Below the pieces are notes generated by a model. The model was not told where the DNA came from and did not search any database. It worked only from the letters and a program-made list of their open reading frames with translations. A stretch of 64,000 nt of DNA. It comes from Microbacterium paludicola. GTDB taxonomy: Bacteria; Actinomycetota; Actinomycetes; Actinomycetales; Microbacteriaceae. The translations under genes were made by a program, and so were the position numbers. The DNA lies in the NCBI RefSeq assembly GCF_015235415.1, contig NZ_JADGLL010000007.1, positions 43,062 through 107,061 on the forward strand, given 5' to 3'. This document shows, piece by piece, positions 18,140 to 25,094 of the stretch (position 1 is its first letter; every line of letters starts with the position of its first letter).

Positions 18140-18877
18140 ATGACGCACGCGCGCGACGACGACCCGACCTCCGCAGACGGCGTACCCCAGCTGCCCCTGT
18201 TCGACGCGGCCGAGCATGACGCCCCGGTCGAGATCAAGCCGACATGGCGCGGCTGGATCCACGCGGCCACCTTCCCGGTCGCGATCATCGCGGGAATCGT
18301 GCTGATCGTCCTCGCCGAGGGCGGCCCCGCGAAGTGGGCGTCCGCGGTGTTCATGGCGTCGTCGCTGCTGCTGTTCGGCAACTCTGCCGTCTATCACCGG
18401 TTCGACTGGAGCCCGCGCACGAAGCTCGTCCTCAAGCGGATCGACCACGCGAACATCCTGCTGCTGATCGCGGGGACCTACACGCCCATCGCCGTGCTCG
18501 CACTGCCGCCGGACAAGGGGATGCTGCTGCTCGTGCTCGTGTGGTCGGGCGCGCTGCTGGGGATCCTGTTCCGCGTGTTCTGGATCGGTGCGCCGCGCTG
18601 GCTGTACGTGGCGCTGTACCTGCTGCTCGGCTGGGCGGCCGTGATGTACCTCGTCGACCTGTTCGAGGCGAATCCGGCGATGATGGTGCTCGTCATCGTC
18701 GGCGGCCTGCTGTACTCGGGCGGCGCTGTCGTCTACGCCCTGAAGCGCCCGAACCCGTGGCCCGGGCACTTCGGCTTCCACGAGATCTTCCACGTGTGCA
18801 CCGTGCTGGCGTTCCTGTGCCATTGGACGGGCGCCCTGCTGATCGCCCTGGAACCGGCCTTCAACGGTCCCGCCTGA
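18140..18877 (+). CDS. trhA: hemolysin III / TrhA family membrane protein
   Basis: The 245 residues comprise an acidic cytosolic N-terminus and seven membrane segments. Hallmarks of the PAQR-related hemolysin III family are present: SSLLLFGNSAVYHRF with the metal His, RIDHANILLLIAGTYTP, and FGFHEIFHVCTVLAFLCHW with the later metal histidines. The family is linked to membrane energetics and lipid homeostasis; true haemolysis is not implied. The frame could begin earlier, but the ATG at 18140 follows a good leaderless promoter. Its neighbour uppS is the same as in M. tuberculosis. Confidence 0.9.
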   Translation: MTHARDDDPTSADGVPQLPLFDAAEHDAPVEIKPTWRGWIHAATFPVAIIAGIVLIVLAEGGPAKWASAVFMASSLLLFGNSAVYHRFDWSPRTKLVLKRIDHANILLLIAGTYTPIAVLALPPDKGMLLLVLVWSGALLGILFRVFWIGAPRWLYVALYLLLGWAAVMYLVDLFEANPAMMVLVIVGGLLYSGGAVVYALKRPNPWPGHFGFHEIFHVCTVLAFLCHWTGALLIALEPAFNGPA

Positions 18878-18895
18878 TCCCGCCGCTGCGGGATC
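18876..18895. terminator. small hairpin between trhA and the GGDEF gene
   Basis: An 8-bp stem GATCCCGC/GCGGGATC with a CGCT loop overlaps the trhA stop region, between convergent genes. It is short but GC-rich and can serve both directions. Confidence 0.5.
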
Positions 18896-18904
18896 TCCGG
18901 CAGA

Positions 18905-20914
18905 TCAGAACGGCTGCAGCGGCACCTGTCGCGTGGTTCCCCTGGCCCGCGGGCGCCGGCGTTTGGCCGCGTAGAGCGCCCGGTCGGCGCGCAGCAGCAG
19001 GTCCTCGACCTGCTCCTCCTGGCGCAGCGTCGCGGCGCCCCACGACCAGGAGTCGTCCGCCTCGGCGCGCAGTCGCTGCATGATCGCCGCGGCCCGCGCG
19101 GTGTCGGCCCCGGGAAGCGCGATCAGGAACTCATCGCCGCCGATCCGGCCGATCACATCCGTCTCGCGGAGCCCATCGCGCCACAGCGCGACCGCGGCCC
19201 GCAGCGCGCCGTCTCCGCGCGCATGCCCGTGATCGTCGTTGAGCCGCTTGAAGTCGTCGAAGTCGACGGCCACGACCGCCAGGGGCGTGCCCCGGCGGCG
19301 CGACCGCCGGGCGAGGGCCTGCAGCCGCTCCTCGAAGCCGAGGCGGTTCAGGGCACCGGTGAGCTCGTCGGTCTGCGCGAGCATGCGCAGTCGCAGCCGC
19401 ACGCGCAGCACGACCTCCAGCAGGAACAGGGACGTCGGGATGCCGATGATCACCGGGCCGGGCCCGATGATCCCGAGCACGTCCGGGTCCGCGAACAGCA
19501 GACCCGCCCCGACGGCCGATACGACGACGAGCTGGAACGCGCGCGCCGTGCCCGGCCGGTAGAAGCAGCCGAGCATCGCGGCGACGAGCTGCAGCCCGAG
19601 GATCCCCTCGACGAGCGGCACCGGCCCCGCCATCGCGGAGATGTGGCCGAACGTCGTGGCCGCCACGAGGACGACCCAGGCGAGCACCGCCCAGCGGGGA
19701 AGGCGGTGGCCGAAGGCCAGCGCGGCCGCGACCGTGAGGAGGCCGATGACCACGTCGGCGACCGACAGGCCGACGCTCAGCGCGGCCTGCACCCCGAGCA
19801 GGTCGACCAGGCCGCTCAGCACGAAGAGCCCTGCGGCGGCGATGCACACGATCGTGTACGCGGTCTGCCGCGGCGGGCGCGCCTCGGCCGGATCGGGCGC
19901 CGGCAGCGCGATCCGGCGCGGGTAGGTGCGGGGCACCCGGCCGGGGGCGCGCCGCTTGTCGCGGTACAGGTCGCCATCGGCGACCTTGACCGCGTGGTCG
20001 AGTCCGCGGTTCGGCAGGATCTTGGCCACGCCGGCGCTGAAGCGGTGCGGGGACGCGGCGCGCAGCCGGCCCAGAACGGCGCGGGCGGCCTGTTCGTCCG
20101 GCGCCTGCACGACGACGACGAACTCATCGCCGCCCCAGCGCCCGACGACGCCGGATTCGCCGATCACCTCCTGCCAGGAGCGGGCACTGTCGCGCAGCAG
20201 CAGATCTCCCGCGGCATGGCCATGCCGGTCGTTGTAGGGCTTCAGGCCGTCCATGTCGATCCCGATCACCCAGAGCCCCTCGCGCCGGTGCGCGCGGACG
20301 TACGCACGCAGCGCCCGCCGGTTGAGGGTGCCCGTCAGCGGATCGGTGCGCAGCGCGCGCCGCAGCCCGCGGACCAGCGCGATCGACACCTCCAGCGTGA
20401 ACACGCTGACGAGCGCGGCGTACACGCTCGCCCAGGCGACGACGGGGTCCGGATCGCGCAGCGACGGGTTGACGAGCGCCGCGACGGTGGTCACGGCCAC
20501 GATCGCGCTCAGCATGATGCGCGCGGCGCGCGGCCGGAACCCCCATCCGAGATAGGCGGCGAGCAGAGGCACCAGGAACAGGGTGCTGAGCAGACCGCCC
20601 AGGTCGGAGGCCGCGAACTGTGCGACCGCGATGCCGGCCGCGACGCCGCCGATCAGCACCAGGCCTGCCCACCGCGGCAGCCGGCGCCCGGCGGCGAGCG
20701 CCCACGCGAGGCCCAGCAGACACAGCACAAGCTGCGCGATCTCGGCGGTCGTCTCGAGCGACCCGTGGGGATGCATCACGAGGTGCGCGGCGATGAGCAC
20801 GGCGAAGTATCCGGCGCCCAGCGCCGTCGTCGCCGAGAAGTTCGACTGGCGGCGGAGGGCGCGCCGGATTCTGCCTACGGCAGGGCCGAGGGCATGGTCG
20901 ACGGAACGAGACAT
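18905..20914 (-). CDS. tandem-duplicated membrane diguanylate cyclase (two TM-GGDEF modules)
   Basis: The 669-residue protein is two copies of the same module. Module 1 has membrane helices (about residues 31-185) and a GGDEF domain with GGDEF at 261-265. Module 2 has helices (about 352-505) and GGDEF at 592-596. Both membrane halves contain RLPRWA and a later LGxxxRPxxAR motif, so the gene arose by internal duplication. Module 2 keeps the RxxD inhibitory site (RETD, 583-586), five residues before GGDEF; module 1 has GESG there and lacks it. The predicted reaction is 2 GTP to c-di-GMP. The start has GGAGA 6-8 nt upstream. It is divergent from the EAL gene. Confidence 0.9.
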   Translation of the reverse strand: MSRSVDHALGPAVGRIRRALRRQSNFSATTALGAGYFAVLIAAHLVMHPHGSLETTAEIAQLVLCLLGLAWALAAGRRLPRWAGLVLIGGVAAGIAVAQFAASDLGGLLSTLFLVPLLAAYLGWGFRPRAARIMLSAIVAVTTVAALVNPSLRDPDPVVAWASVYAALVSVFTLEVSIALVRGLRRALRTDPLTGTLNRRALRAYVRAHRREGLWVIGIDMDGLKPYNDRHGHAAGDLLLRDSARSWQEVIGESGVVGRWGGDEFVVVVQAPDEQAARAVLGRLRAASPHRFSAGVAKILPNRGLDHAVKVADGDLYRDKRRAPGRVPRTYPRRIALPAPDPAEARPPRQTAYTIVCIAAAGLFVLSGLVDLLGVQAALSVGLSVADVVIGLLTVAAALAFGHRLPRWAVLAWVVLVAATTFGHISAMAGPVPLVEGILGLQLVAAMLGCFYRPGTARAFQLVVVSAVGAGLLFADPDVLGIIGPGPVIIGIPTSLFLLEVVLRVRLRLRMLAQTDELTGALNRLGFEERLQALARRSRRRGTPLAVVAVDFDDFKRLNDDHGHARGDGALRAAVALWRDGLRETDVIGRIGGDEFLIALPGADTARAAAIMQRLRAEADDSWSWGAATLRQEEQVEDLLLRADRALYAAKRRRPRARGTTRQVPLQPF

Positions 20915-21095
20915 GCGGTCTTCTCCAGGGCACCGGCTCGGGCAGCCGGCCATCGACGCGCTGGCTCGGGTGCCCACGCTCGACGCGCACAGACTAGCGG
21001 ATGCCGTCCCCATTCGTCTGCATACTTCGTGCGCTCACTTCCCGCGCACTGCCAGGTAGAGTCGGTACCCGGGGAGCTGAGACGAGAGCAGGAGA
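20915..21095. promoter_or_regulatory. divergent control region between GGDEF and EAL genes
   Basis: 181 bp. On the minus strand a TAGTCT hexamer around 20991-20996 could be the -10 for the GGDEF gene with a leader of about 75 nt. On the plus strand TAGAGT (21057-21062) could serve the EAL gene, followed by a purine-rich AGGAGA. One shared region for synthesis and breakdown genes suggests coordinated control. I see no operator palindrome. Confidence 0.4.
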
Positions 21096-21773
21096 ATGAC
21101 CTCGATGACGGCGCACGAGGGCACTGGCGGCCCCGAGCACCACATCCACTTCCAGTGCCTGGTCGACGCGCACTCGGAGAACGTGATCGGCTATGAGGCG
21201 CTCGCGCGGTTCGCCGACGGCGTCGCGCCGGATGAGCACCTCGCCCGCGCGCGCGCCGCGGGCCGCCTGCGCGAGCTCGAGCTGACGCTCATGCGCAGCG
21301 CCGTCGAGGCATCCCACGTCATCCCGAGCGATCTGCTGGTGACGATCAACGCCTCGGCGACCACGATCGCCTCCGCCGAGCTCGACGGGATGCTCCCCGG
21401 CGGCCGACGCTGGGGCCTGGAGCTCGCGGAGACCTCCGAGATCGACCCCGACGGCGCGCTGCGGCGCCGCGTCGCCGACTTCGGCGCACTGCTGCTGATC
21501 GACGACGCCGGCTCGCAGCACGCCTGCATCGAGTGGATCTCGATCCTGCGTCCCGAGATCGTCAAGATCGACAAGAGCGTCGTCTGGGCGGCATGCGACC
21601 GCCGTGCGGCCCGTCGCCAGCTCGACCAGTTCGTCGCGGCCTCGCGCCAGGTGGGAGCGAAGACGCTCGCCGAGGGTGTCGAGAGCGATCTGCACGCGCG
21701 AGTCATCACCGAGGCCGGGATCGACTACGCCCAGGGATTCCGATACGGCCTTCCCGCCGCCTTCGCCGCCTGA
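21096..21773 (+). CDS. stand-alone EAL domain protein, putative c-di-GMP phosphodiesterase
   Basis: The 225-residue protein is almost only an EAL domain. Catalytic and metal positions look present: YEALARF (the EAL motif), TINAS (Asn), ELAET (Glu), LLIDDAGSQ (the Asp pair, though the following loop is shorter and diverged from DFGTG), EIVKIDKS (Lys), TLAEGVES (Glu) and QGFRYGLP. Hydrolysis of c-di-GMP to pGpG is therefore plausible, with some doubt because of the altered loop. There is no membrane segment or sensor domain. Either ATG, 21096 or 21108, could be used. It is divergent from the cyclase. Confidence 0.82.
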   Translation: MTSMTAHEGTGGPEHHIHFQCLVDAHSENVIGYEALARFADGVAPDEHLARARAAGRLRELELTLMRSAVEASHVIPSDLLVTINASATTIASAELDGMLPGGRRWGLELAETSEIDPDGALRRRVADFGALLLIDDAGSQHACIEWISILRPEIVKIDKSVVWAACDRRAARRQLDQFVAASRQVGAKTLAEGVESDLHARVITEAGIDYAQGFRYGLPAAFAA

Positions 21774-21795
21774 CGACCACGCACGCCTCCGGCGC

Positions 21796-22017
21796 TCAGG
21801 TCGGTCCGTCGGGGTAGATGCCGCGGGTCTCGCGACGCCGCGAGCGCCCCCGCCACGAAAGGCGCGGCCTCGGCAGGATCTTCACCGCCGCGAGCGTCAG
21901 ATACAGCAGTGTGTTGATGGCGACGAATGCCGCCAGCACCGCGACCTCGTCGCTGTGAAGGATCGACTCGGGAAGCAGGAACCCCGTCTGCACGACGAGC
22001 GCGCCCGCCGCGATCAC
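21796..22017 (-). CDS. 73-aa two-helix membrane protein coupled to the GT2 gene
   Basis: This short gene begins at a GTG at 22017 that overlaps the glycosyltransferase stop by 4 nt (GTGA). Its 73 residues are an N-terminal helix (IAAGALVVQTGFLLPESIL), a second helix (VAVLAAFVAINTLLYLTLAAV) and a strongly basic tail (LPRPRLSWRGRSRRRETRG). Coupling to a processive membrane GT2 resembles the PgaC-PgaD type of partnership, where a small two-helix protein completes the synthase. No similarity to PgaD can be claimed by eye; the role is inferred from topology and position. Confidence 0.7.
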   Translation of the reverse strand: MIAAGALVVQTGFLLPESILHSDEVAVLAAFVAINTLLYLTLAAVKILPRPRLSWRGRSRRRETRGIYPDGPT

Positions 22018-23444
22018 GATGCCGCCCCCGCCGATGCCGCTGCGGGCACGTGGGCCCACGTCGCCTCTCGCCGGAACGTCATGTCGAGGATTCCCCGGAC
22101 GAACACCACGTCGAGCACGAGGTCGAACACGAGCTCCGGCACCACGAGCAGCGCCAGCAGCCGCCCGCGCCACCCCGCCCGCCACGCGGTGACCAGCCGC
22201 TCGGCGACGAACACGACGCCCAGCCCGATCCAGAACGGGAACCAGATCCACTGGTCGATGGAGACGATCATGAGCGCCAGCAGCGCGAAGTACGCGGTCA
22301 GCGCGATCACCGAGTAGCCGATCGCGATCTGCTGCGCCCAGTAGCGCACAGTGGTCGAGGTGACCCCGTACGCGGCGAGGTTCTCGATCGCGCCGCGCTG
22401 CCATCGCAGCCGCTGCCGCGCCAGCGCCCGCCACGTGGGCATGAGCTCGGTGATCACCGTGCACTCGTTCGGCGAGACGATGAGCCCCCCGAGCGTCTTG
22501 ATCGCGATCGTCAGCTCGTTGTCCTCGGTCAGCGCGAGGGTGTCGTACACGTCGCCGTGGACGCCCGGCAGCAGCGTTCCCCGCGAGGCGGCGACCACGC
22601 GCAGTGCCGCGGGCCGGAACACCGTCGCGGTGCCGGTCAGGACGAAGACCTTGCCCCGGCGCCGCTCGATCTCGCGGGTGTACCGCGCGTACTCGTTGCG
22701 CTGGAGCTGACCGAGCAGCCCGTGCCCCTCCTCCCCGAGGAACAGACCGCCCACCGCCATGAGCGCCCGGTCGTCGGTCATCCGGCGCCGCGCGACCTCC
22801 AGGAACACGCCCGACGCGAGGCGCGTGTCCGCATCCATCACCATCACGGCGTCGTTGGCGCCGAGCTCGGGCAGGATGCGCGCGAGCGCCTGGTTGAGCG
22901 CACCCGCCTTCTTGTGCTGGTTGCCGACGGTCTCGAAGACCTCCACCCCGGCGCGCCGGGCGATCTCGACCGTGCCGTCCGAGCAGTTGTCGGCGACGAC
23001 GACGATCCGCTCGGGCGGCGTGGTCTGAGCGCGCAGCGAGGCGATCGTCGCCGGCAGATGGTGCTCCTCGTTGTGCGCGGGGATCACCACCGTGACGGTG
23101 ACCTCACCCGCGAACACGCCCCGCGTCTCCGCCATGATGCGCCGAGGGGCCAGCGGCCGGCCCTCAGCGCGGGGCGAGCTGCGGCGCGCCCTCGTGAGCA
23201 CGACGTCCTCGTACACCGTGATGCCCACGCCGGCGATGGCCGCCACCAGCACGCCGACGCCGACGAGCGCGAGGGCGGGCCCCTGCGGGTCGTACCGGAT
23301 GGTCCACTCCCCCAGCTGCAGCGTCTGCAGCCGGCCGAAGGGCGCGGGACGTGCCGCGACGAGCGCGAACCACAGCGCACCCGCCGCGACCAGCGTGAGG
23401 CCCATGATGCCCAGGCCGGCGAACCTCTGCATACGCGAATTCAT
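22014..23444 (-). CDS. processive membrane glycosyltransferase, family 2
   Basis: The 476-residue protein has two N-terminal membrane helices (about 10-30 and 57-77). A GT2 catalytic domain follows (VTVVIPAHNEE at about 116, DNCSDGT near 152, DADT at 204-207, TED at 306-308 and QRLRW at 344-348), then a set of C-terminal helices. The complete D, DxD, TED, Q(Q/R)xRW series is that of processive synthases such as cellulose, hyaluronan and poly-GlcNAc synthases. The sugar cannot be named. No PilZ domain is attached. A 73-aa membrane protein is translationally coupled downstream and an 82-aa one lies 69 nt upstream. The nearby GGDEF and EAL genes suggest c-di-GMP control. Confidence 0.88.
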   Translation of the reverse strand: MNSRMQRFAGLGIMGLTLVAAGALWFALVAARPAPFGRLQTLQLGEWTIRYDPQGPALALVGVGVLVAAIAGVGITVYEDVVLTRARRSSPRAEGRPLAPRRIMAETRGVFAGEVTVTVVIPAHNEEHHLPATIASLRAQTTPPERIVVVADNCSDGTVEIARRAGVEVFETVGNQHKKAGALNQALARILPELGANDAVMVMDADTRLASGVFLEVARRRMTDDRALMAVGGLFLGEEGHGLLGQLQRNEYARYTREIERRRGKVFVLTGTATVFRPAALRVVAASRGTLLPGVHGDVYDTLALTEDNELTIAIKTLGGLIVSPNECTVITELMPTWRALARQRLRWQRGAIENLAAYGVTSTTVRYWAQQIAIGYSVIALTAYFALLALMIVSIDQWIWFPFWIGLGVVFVAERLVTAWRAGWRGRLLALLVVPELVFDLVLDVVFVRGILDMTFRREATWAHVPAAASAGAAS

Positions 23445-23513
23445 CGTGGTGACCCTCGTCCTCCGGACGTGCCGGAACGTGAGGGGAGGGTGTCCGTCCG
23501 GGCCGAGGGGAGG

Positions 23514-23762
23514 TTAGCGGGGGTCGTCTTCGGAATCGCTGGGAGTCTCCCCGCGTGCGGCGGCCTCCTCGGCGTCGAGAGCCTCGTTCGCCTCCGCGCG
23601 GTAGCGCGTGCGGCGCACCCGGCGCAGCATGTCGGCGACAAGCAGGGCGACCAGCACGACGAGGATCGCGATCACCGTGAAGCCCTCGGGTCCGGGCGTC
23701 ACCAGCTGCGGATCGACCGTCGGCGTGGGCGTCGGAAGGGGGGTCGCCGCGAGAGCGTGCAT
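23514..23762 (-). CDS. small single-pass membrane protein near DUF4307 (Rv1083-like position)
   Basis: This 82-residue protein has an extracytoplasmic Thr/Pro-rich N-terminus (TPLPTPTPTVDPQLVTPGPEG), one helix near residues 29-47 and a charged cytosolic tail (RRVRRTRYRAEANEALDAEE). The ATG has AGGAG upstream. In M. tuberculosis a similarly small gene (Rv1083) follows mca beside DUF4307 and greA; this gene occupies that place, but mca itself is missing. It may be co-transcribed with the GT2 gene 69 nt downstream. Function unknown. Confidence 0.7.
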   Translation of the reverse strand: MHALAATPLPTPTPTVDPQLVTPGPEGFTVIAILVVLVALLVADMLRRVRRTRYRAEANEALDAEEAAARGETPSDSEDDPR

Positions 23763-23853
23763 GGGTGGCTCCTGTTCTAGCCTGGAACCACTAAGCCTAC
23801 TTTCGCGCCGGCGTGCTGCCTGACAGTGCCCGGGCCCTCACCGATGGAGATCC

Positions 23854-24249
23854 ATGACCACCCAGGCGGAGCTCGACGACCGCTACGGCCGCACGGCGCG
23901 GCCGGTGCGCCGCCGCCTGCTGTGGGGCGCCCTCATCGCCGTCGCGGCACTCGGGATCGGCTGGCTCGGCTGGACCGCCGTGTCGAACTCGGTCGAGGCG
24001 GTCTCGGTCGACGGCCTCGGCTACGAGGTGCGCGACGAGCACACCGTCGAGGTGTCGTTCCAGCTCACCGCCCCGGAGGGTCGCTCGGTCGCCTGCGCCG
24101 TGCAGGCGCTCGACAAGGAGTTCGGTGTCGTCGGCTGGAAGATCGTCCAGTACGAGGGCGACGGAGACCACCGGATGCGCCACACCGAGACGGTGCCGAC
24201 CGTCGCGGAGGCGACCACGGGTTTGGTCGAATCCTGCTGGGTCACGTAG
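23854..24249 (+). CDS. DUF4307 membrane protein
   Basis: This is a 131-residue actinobacterial protein: a basic cytosolic start (DRYGRTARPVRRR), one membrane helix near residues 27-46 and a beta-rich outer domain (VSVDGLGYEVRDEHTVEVSFQLTAPEGRSVACAVQALDKEFGVVG is summarised here only by its first and last features, VSVDGLGYEV and ALDKEFGVVG). The family is nearly always next to greA and, in many species, mca. Its function is not known. A short terminator follows before greA. Confidence 0.85.
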   Translation: MTTQAELDDRYGRTARPVRRRLLWGALIAVAALGIGWLGWTAVSNSVEAVSVDGLGYEVRDEHTVEVSFQLTAPEGRSVACAVQALDKEFGVVGWKIVQYEGDGDHRMRHTETVPTVAEATTGLVESCWVT

Positions 24250-24269
24250 TCTGAGCCACAGATCTCACT

Positions 24270-24296
24270 GACGCCCCGGCAATACGCCGGGGCGTC
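24270..24296 (+). terminator. hairpin between DUF4307 and greA
   Basis: 11-bp perfect stem (24270-24280 with 24286-24296, GACGCCCCGGC and its complement), 5-nt loop and a TTG tail. It should limit read-through into greA, which has its own ribosome site. Confidence 0.75.
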
Positions 24297-24330
24297 TTGC
24301 ACTATCTCCGTCCATCGAAGGGAGCACATC

Positions 24331-24819
24331 GTGTCCAACGATGCCCAGGTCACTTTCCTCACGCAGGAGGCCTACGACCGTCTCGCCGCCGAGCTCGAGG
24401 AGCTCTCGACCACCGGCCGCGAGGAGATCGCCAAGCGCATCGAGATCGCCCGCGAGGAGGGCGACCTCAAGGAGAACGGCGGCTACCACGCCGCGAAGGA
24501 CGAGCAGGGCAAGATCGAGATGCGCATCCGCAATCTCCAGGCCCTGCTGAAGGAAGCGGTCGTCGGCGAGGCGCCGGAGTCGAACGGCACGGTCCAGCCC
24601 GGCACGGTCGTCACGGCGCTCGTCCTCGGCGACGAGGAGCGGTTCCTGCTCGGCAGCCGCGAGATCGCCGGCGGCACCGACCTCGACGTCTACAGCGAGC
24701 AGTCGCCGCTGGGCGCCGCCATCCTCGGCCTCAAGGAGGGCGACAAGACCTCCTACCAGGCGCCCAACGGCAAGGAGATCGCCGTGGAGATCGTCAAGGT
24801 GGAGACCTTCACGGGCTGA
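24331..24819 (+). CDS. greA: transcription elongation factor GreA
   Basis: GreA rescues backtracked RNA polymerase by stimulating transcript cleavage through its secondary channel. The 162 residues have the N-terminal coiled coil with the acidic tip (GDLKENGGYHAAKDEQG) and the C-terminal FKBP-like domain (YSEQSPLGAAILGLKEGD). Length and motifs match the family. The start is GTG with GGGAG upstream. The gene stands alone between two hairpins; its partner DUF4307 is the usual neighbour. Confidence 0.95.
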   Translation: MSNDAQVTFLTQEAYDRLAAELEELSTTGREEIAKRIEIAREEGDLKENGGYHAAKDEQGKIEMRIRNLQALLKEAVVGEAPESNGTVQPGTVVTALVLGDEERFLLGSREIAGGTDLDVYSEQSPLGAAILGLKEGDKTSYQAPNGKEIAVEIVKVETFTG

Positions 24820-24834
24820 TTTCTCCCTGCGCTG

Positions 24835-24861
24835 AAGCCCCGTTCCCGAGGAACGGGGCTT
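24835..24861. terminator. hairpin terminator after greA
   Basis: 11-bp stem (24835-24845 with 24851-24861, AAGCCCCGTTC and its complement), 5-nt loop and TTCG tail, 15 nt beyond the greA stop. Confidence 0.82.
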
Positions 24862-24886
24862 TCGCGTTCCTCGGCCGTTGCCCCTT

Positions 24887-25015
24887 GCGAACGAAGTGAG
24901 CGTGGAGCGAAGCGACTGCCGACCACCTCGTCAACGCGACCCCCGTCAAGGGATGGAGCGCAAGCGACAGCCCGCGAACGAGAGCGCCCGCGCGGAGCGT
25001 GGGCGCGAGCGTTCG
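24887..25015 (+). repeat. dispersed repeat, copy 1
   Basis: This 129-bp stretch matches, in inverted orientation, 48524-48650 at about 83% identity by hand alignment. Each copy contains two internal direct modules with consensus TGGAGCGCAGCGACWGCC, 51 nt apart (here at 24903 and 24954; the second has one extra base). The copy lies in the 275-bp gap between the convergent genes greA and ilvA, just after the greA terminator. A frame runs through both copies reading SVERSDCRP, but there is no family support, so I treat it as noncoding. Confidence 0.75.
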
Positions 25016-25094
25016 CGCACGCTCATTGCACTACCCGCGAAGCGGATAAAAGAACACGGCACAGCCCCTCGAGCACTTGCCCTGACGTGACCTG

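Noticed and set aside
24878..25090. 70-codon frame containing SVERSDCRP after greA
   Set aside because: It runs through dispersed repeat copy 1, and a similar frame runs through copy 2. The shared peptide reflects the repeat DNA, there is no family match, and position-specific codon bias is poor.
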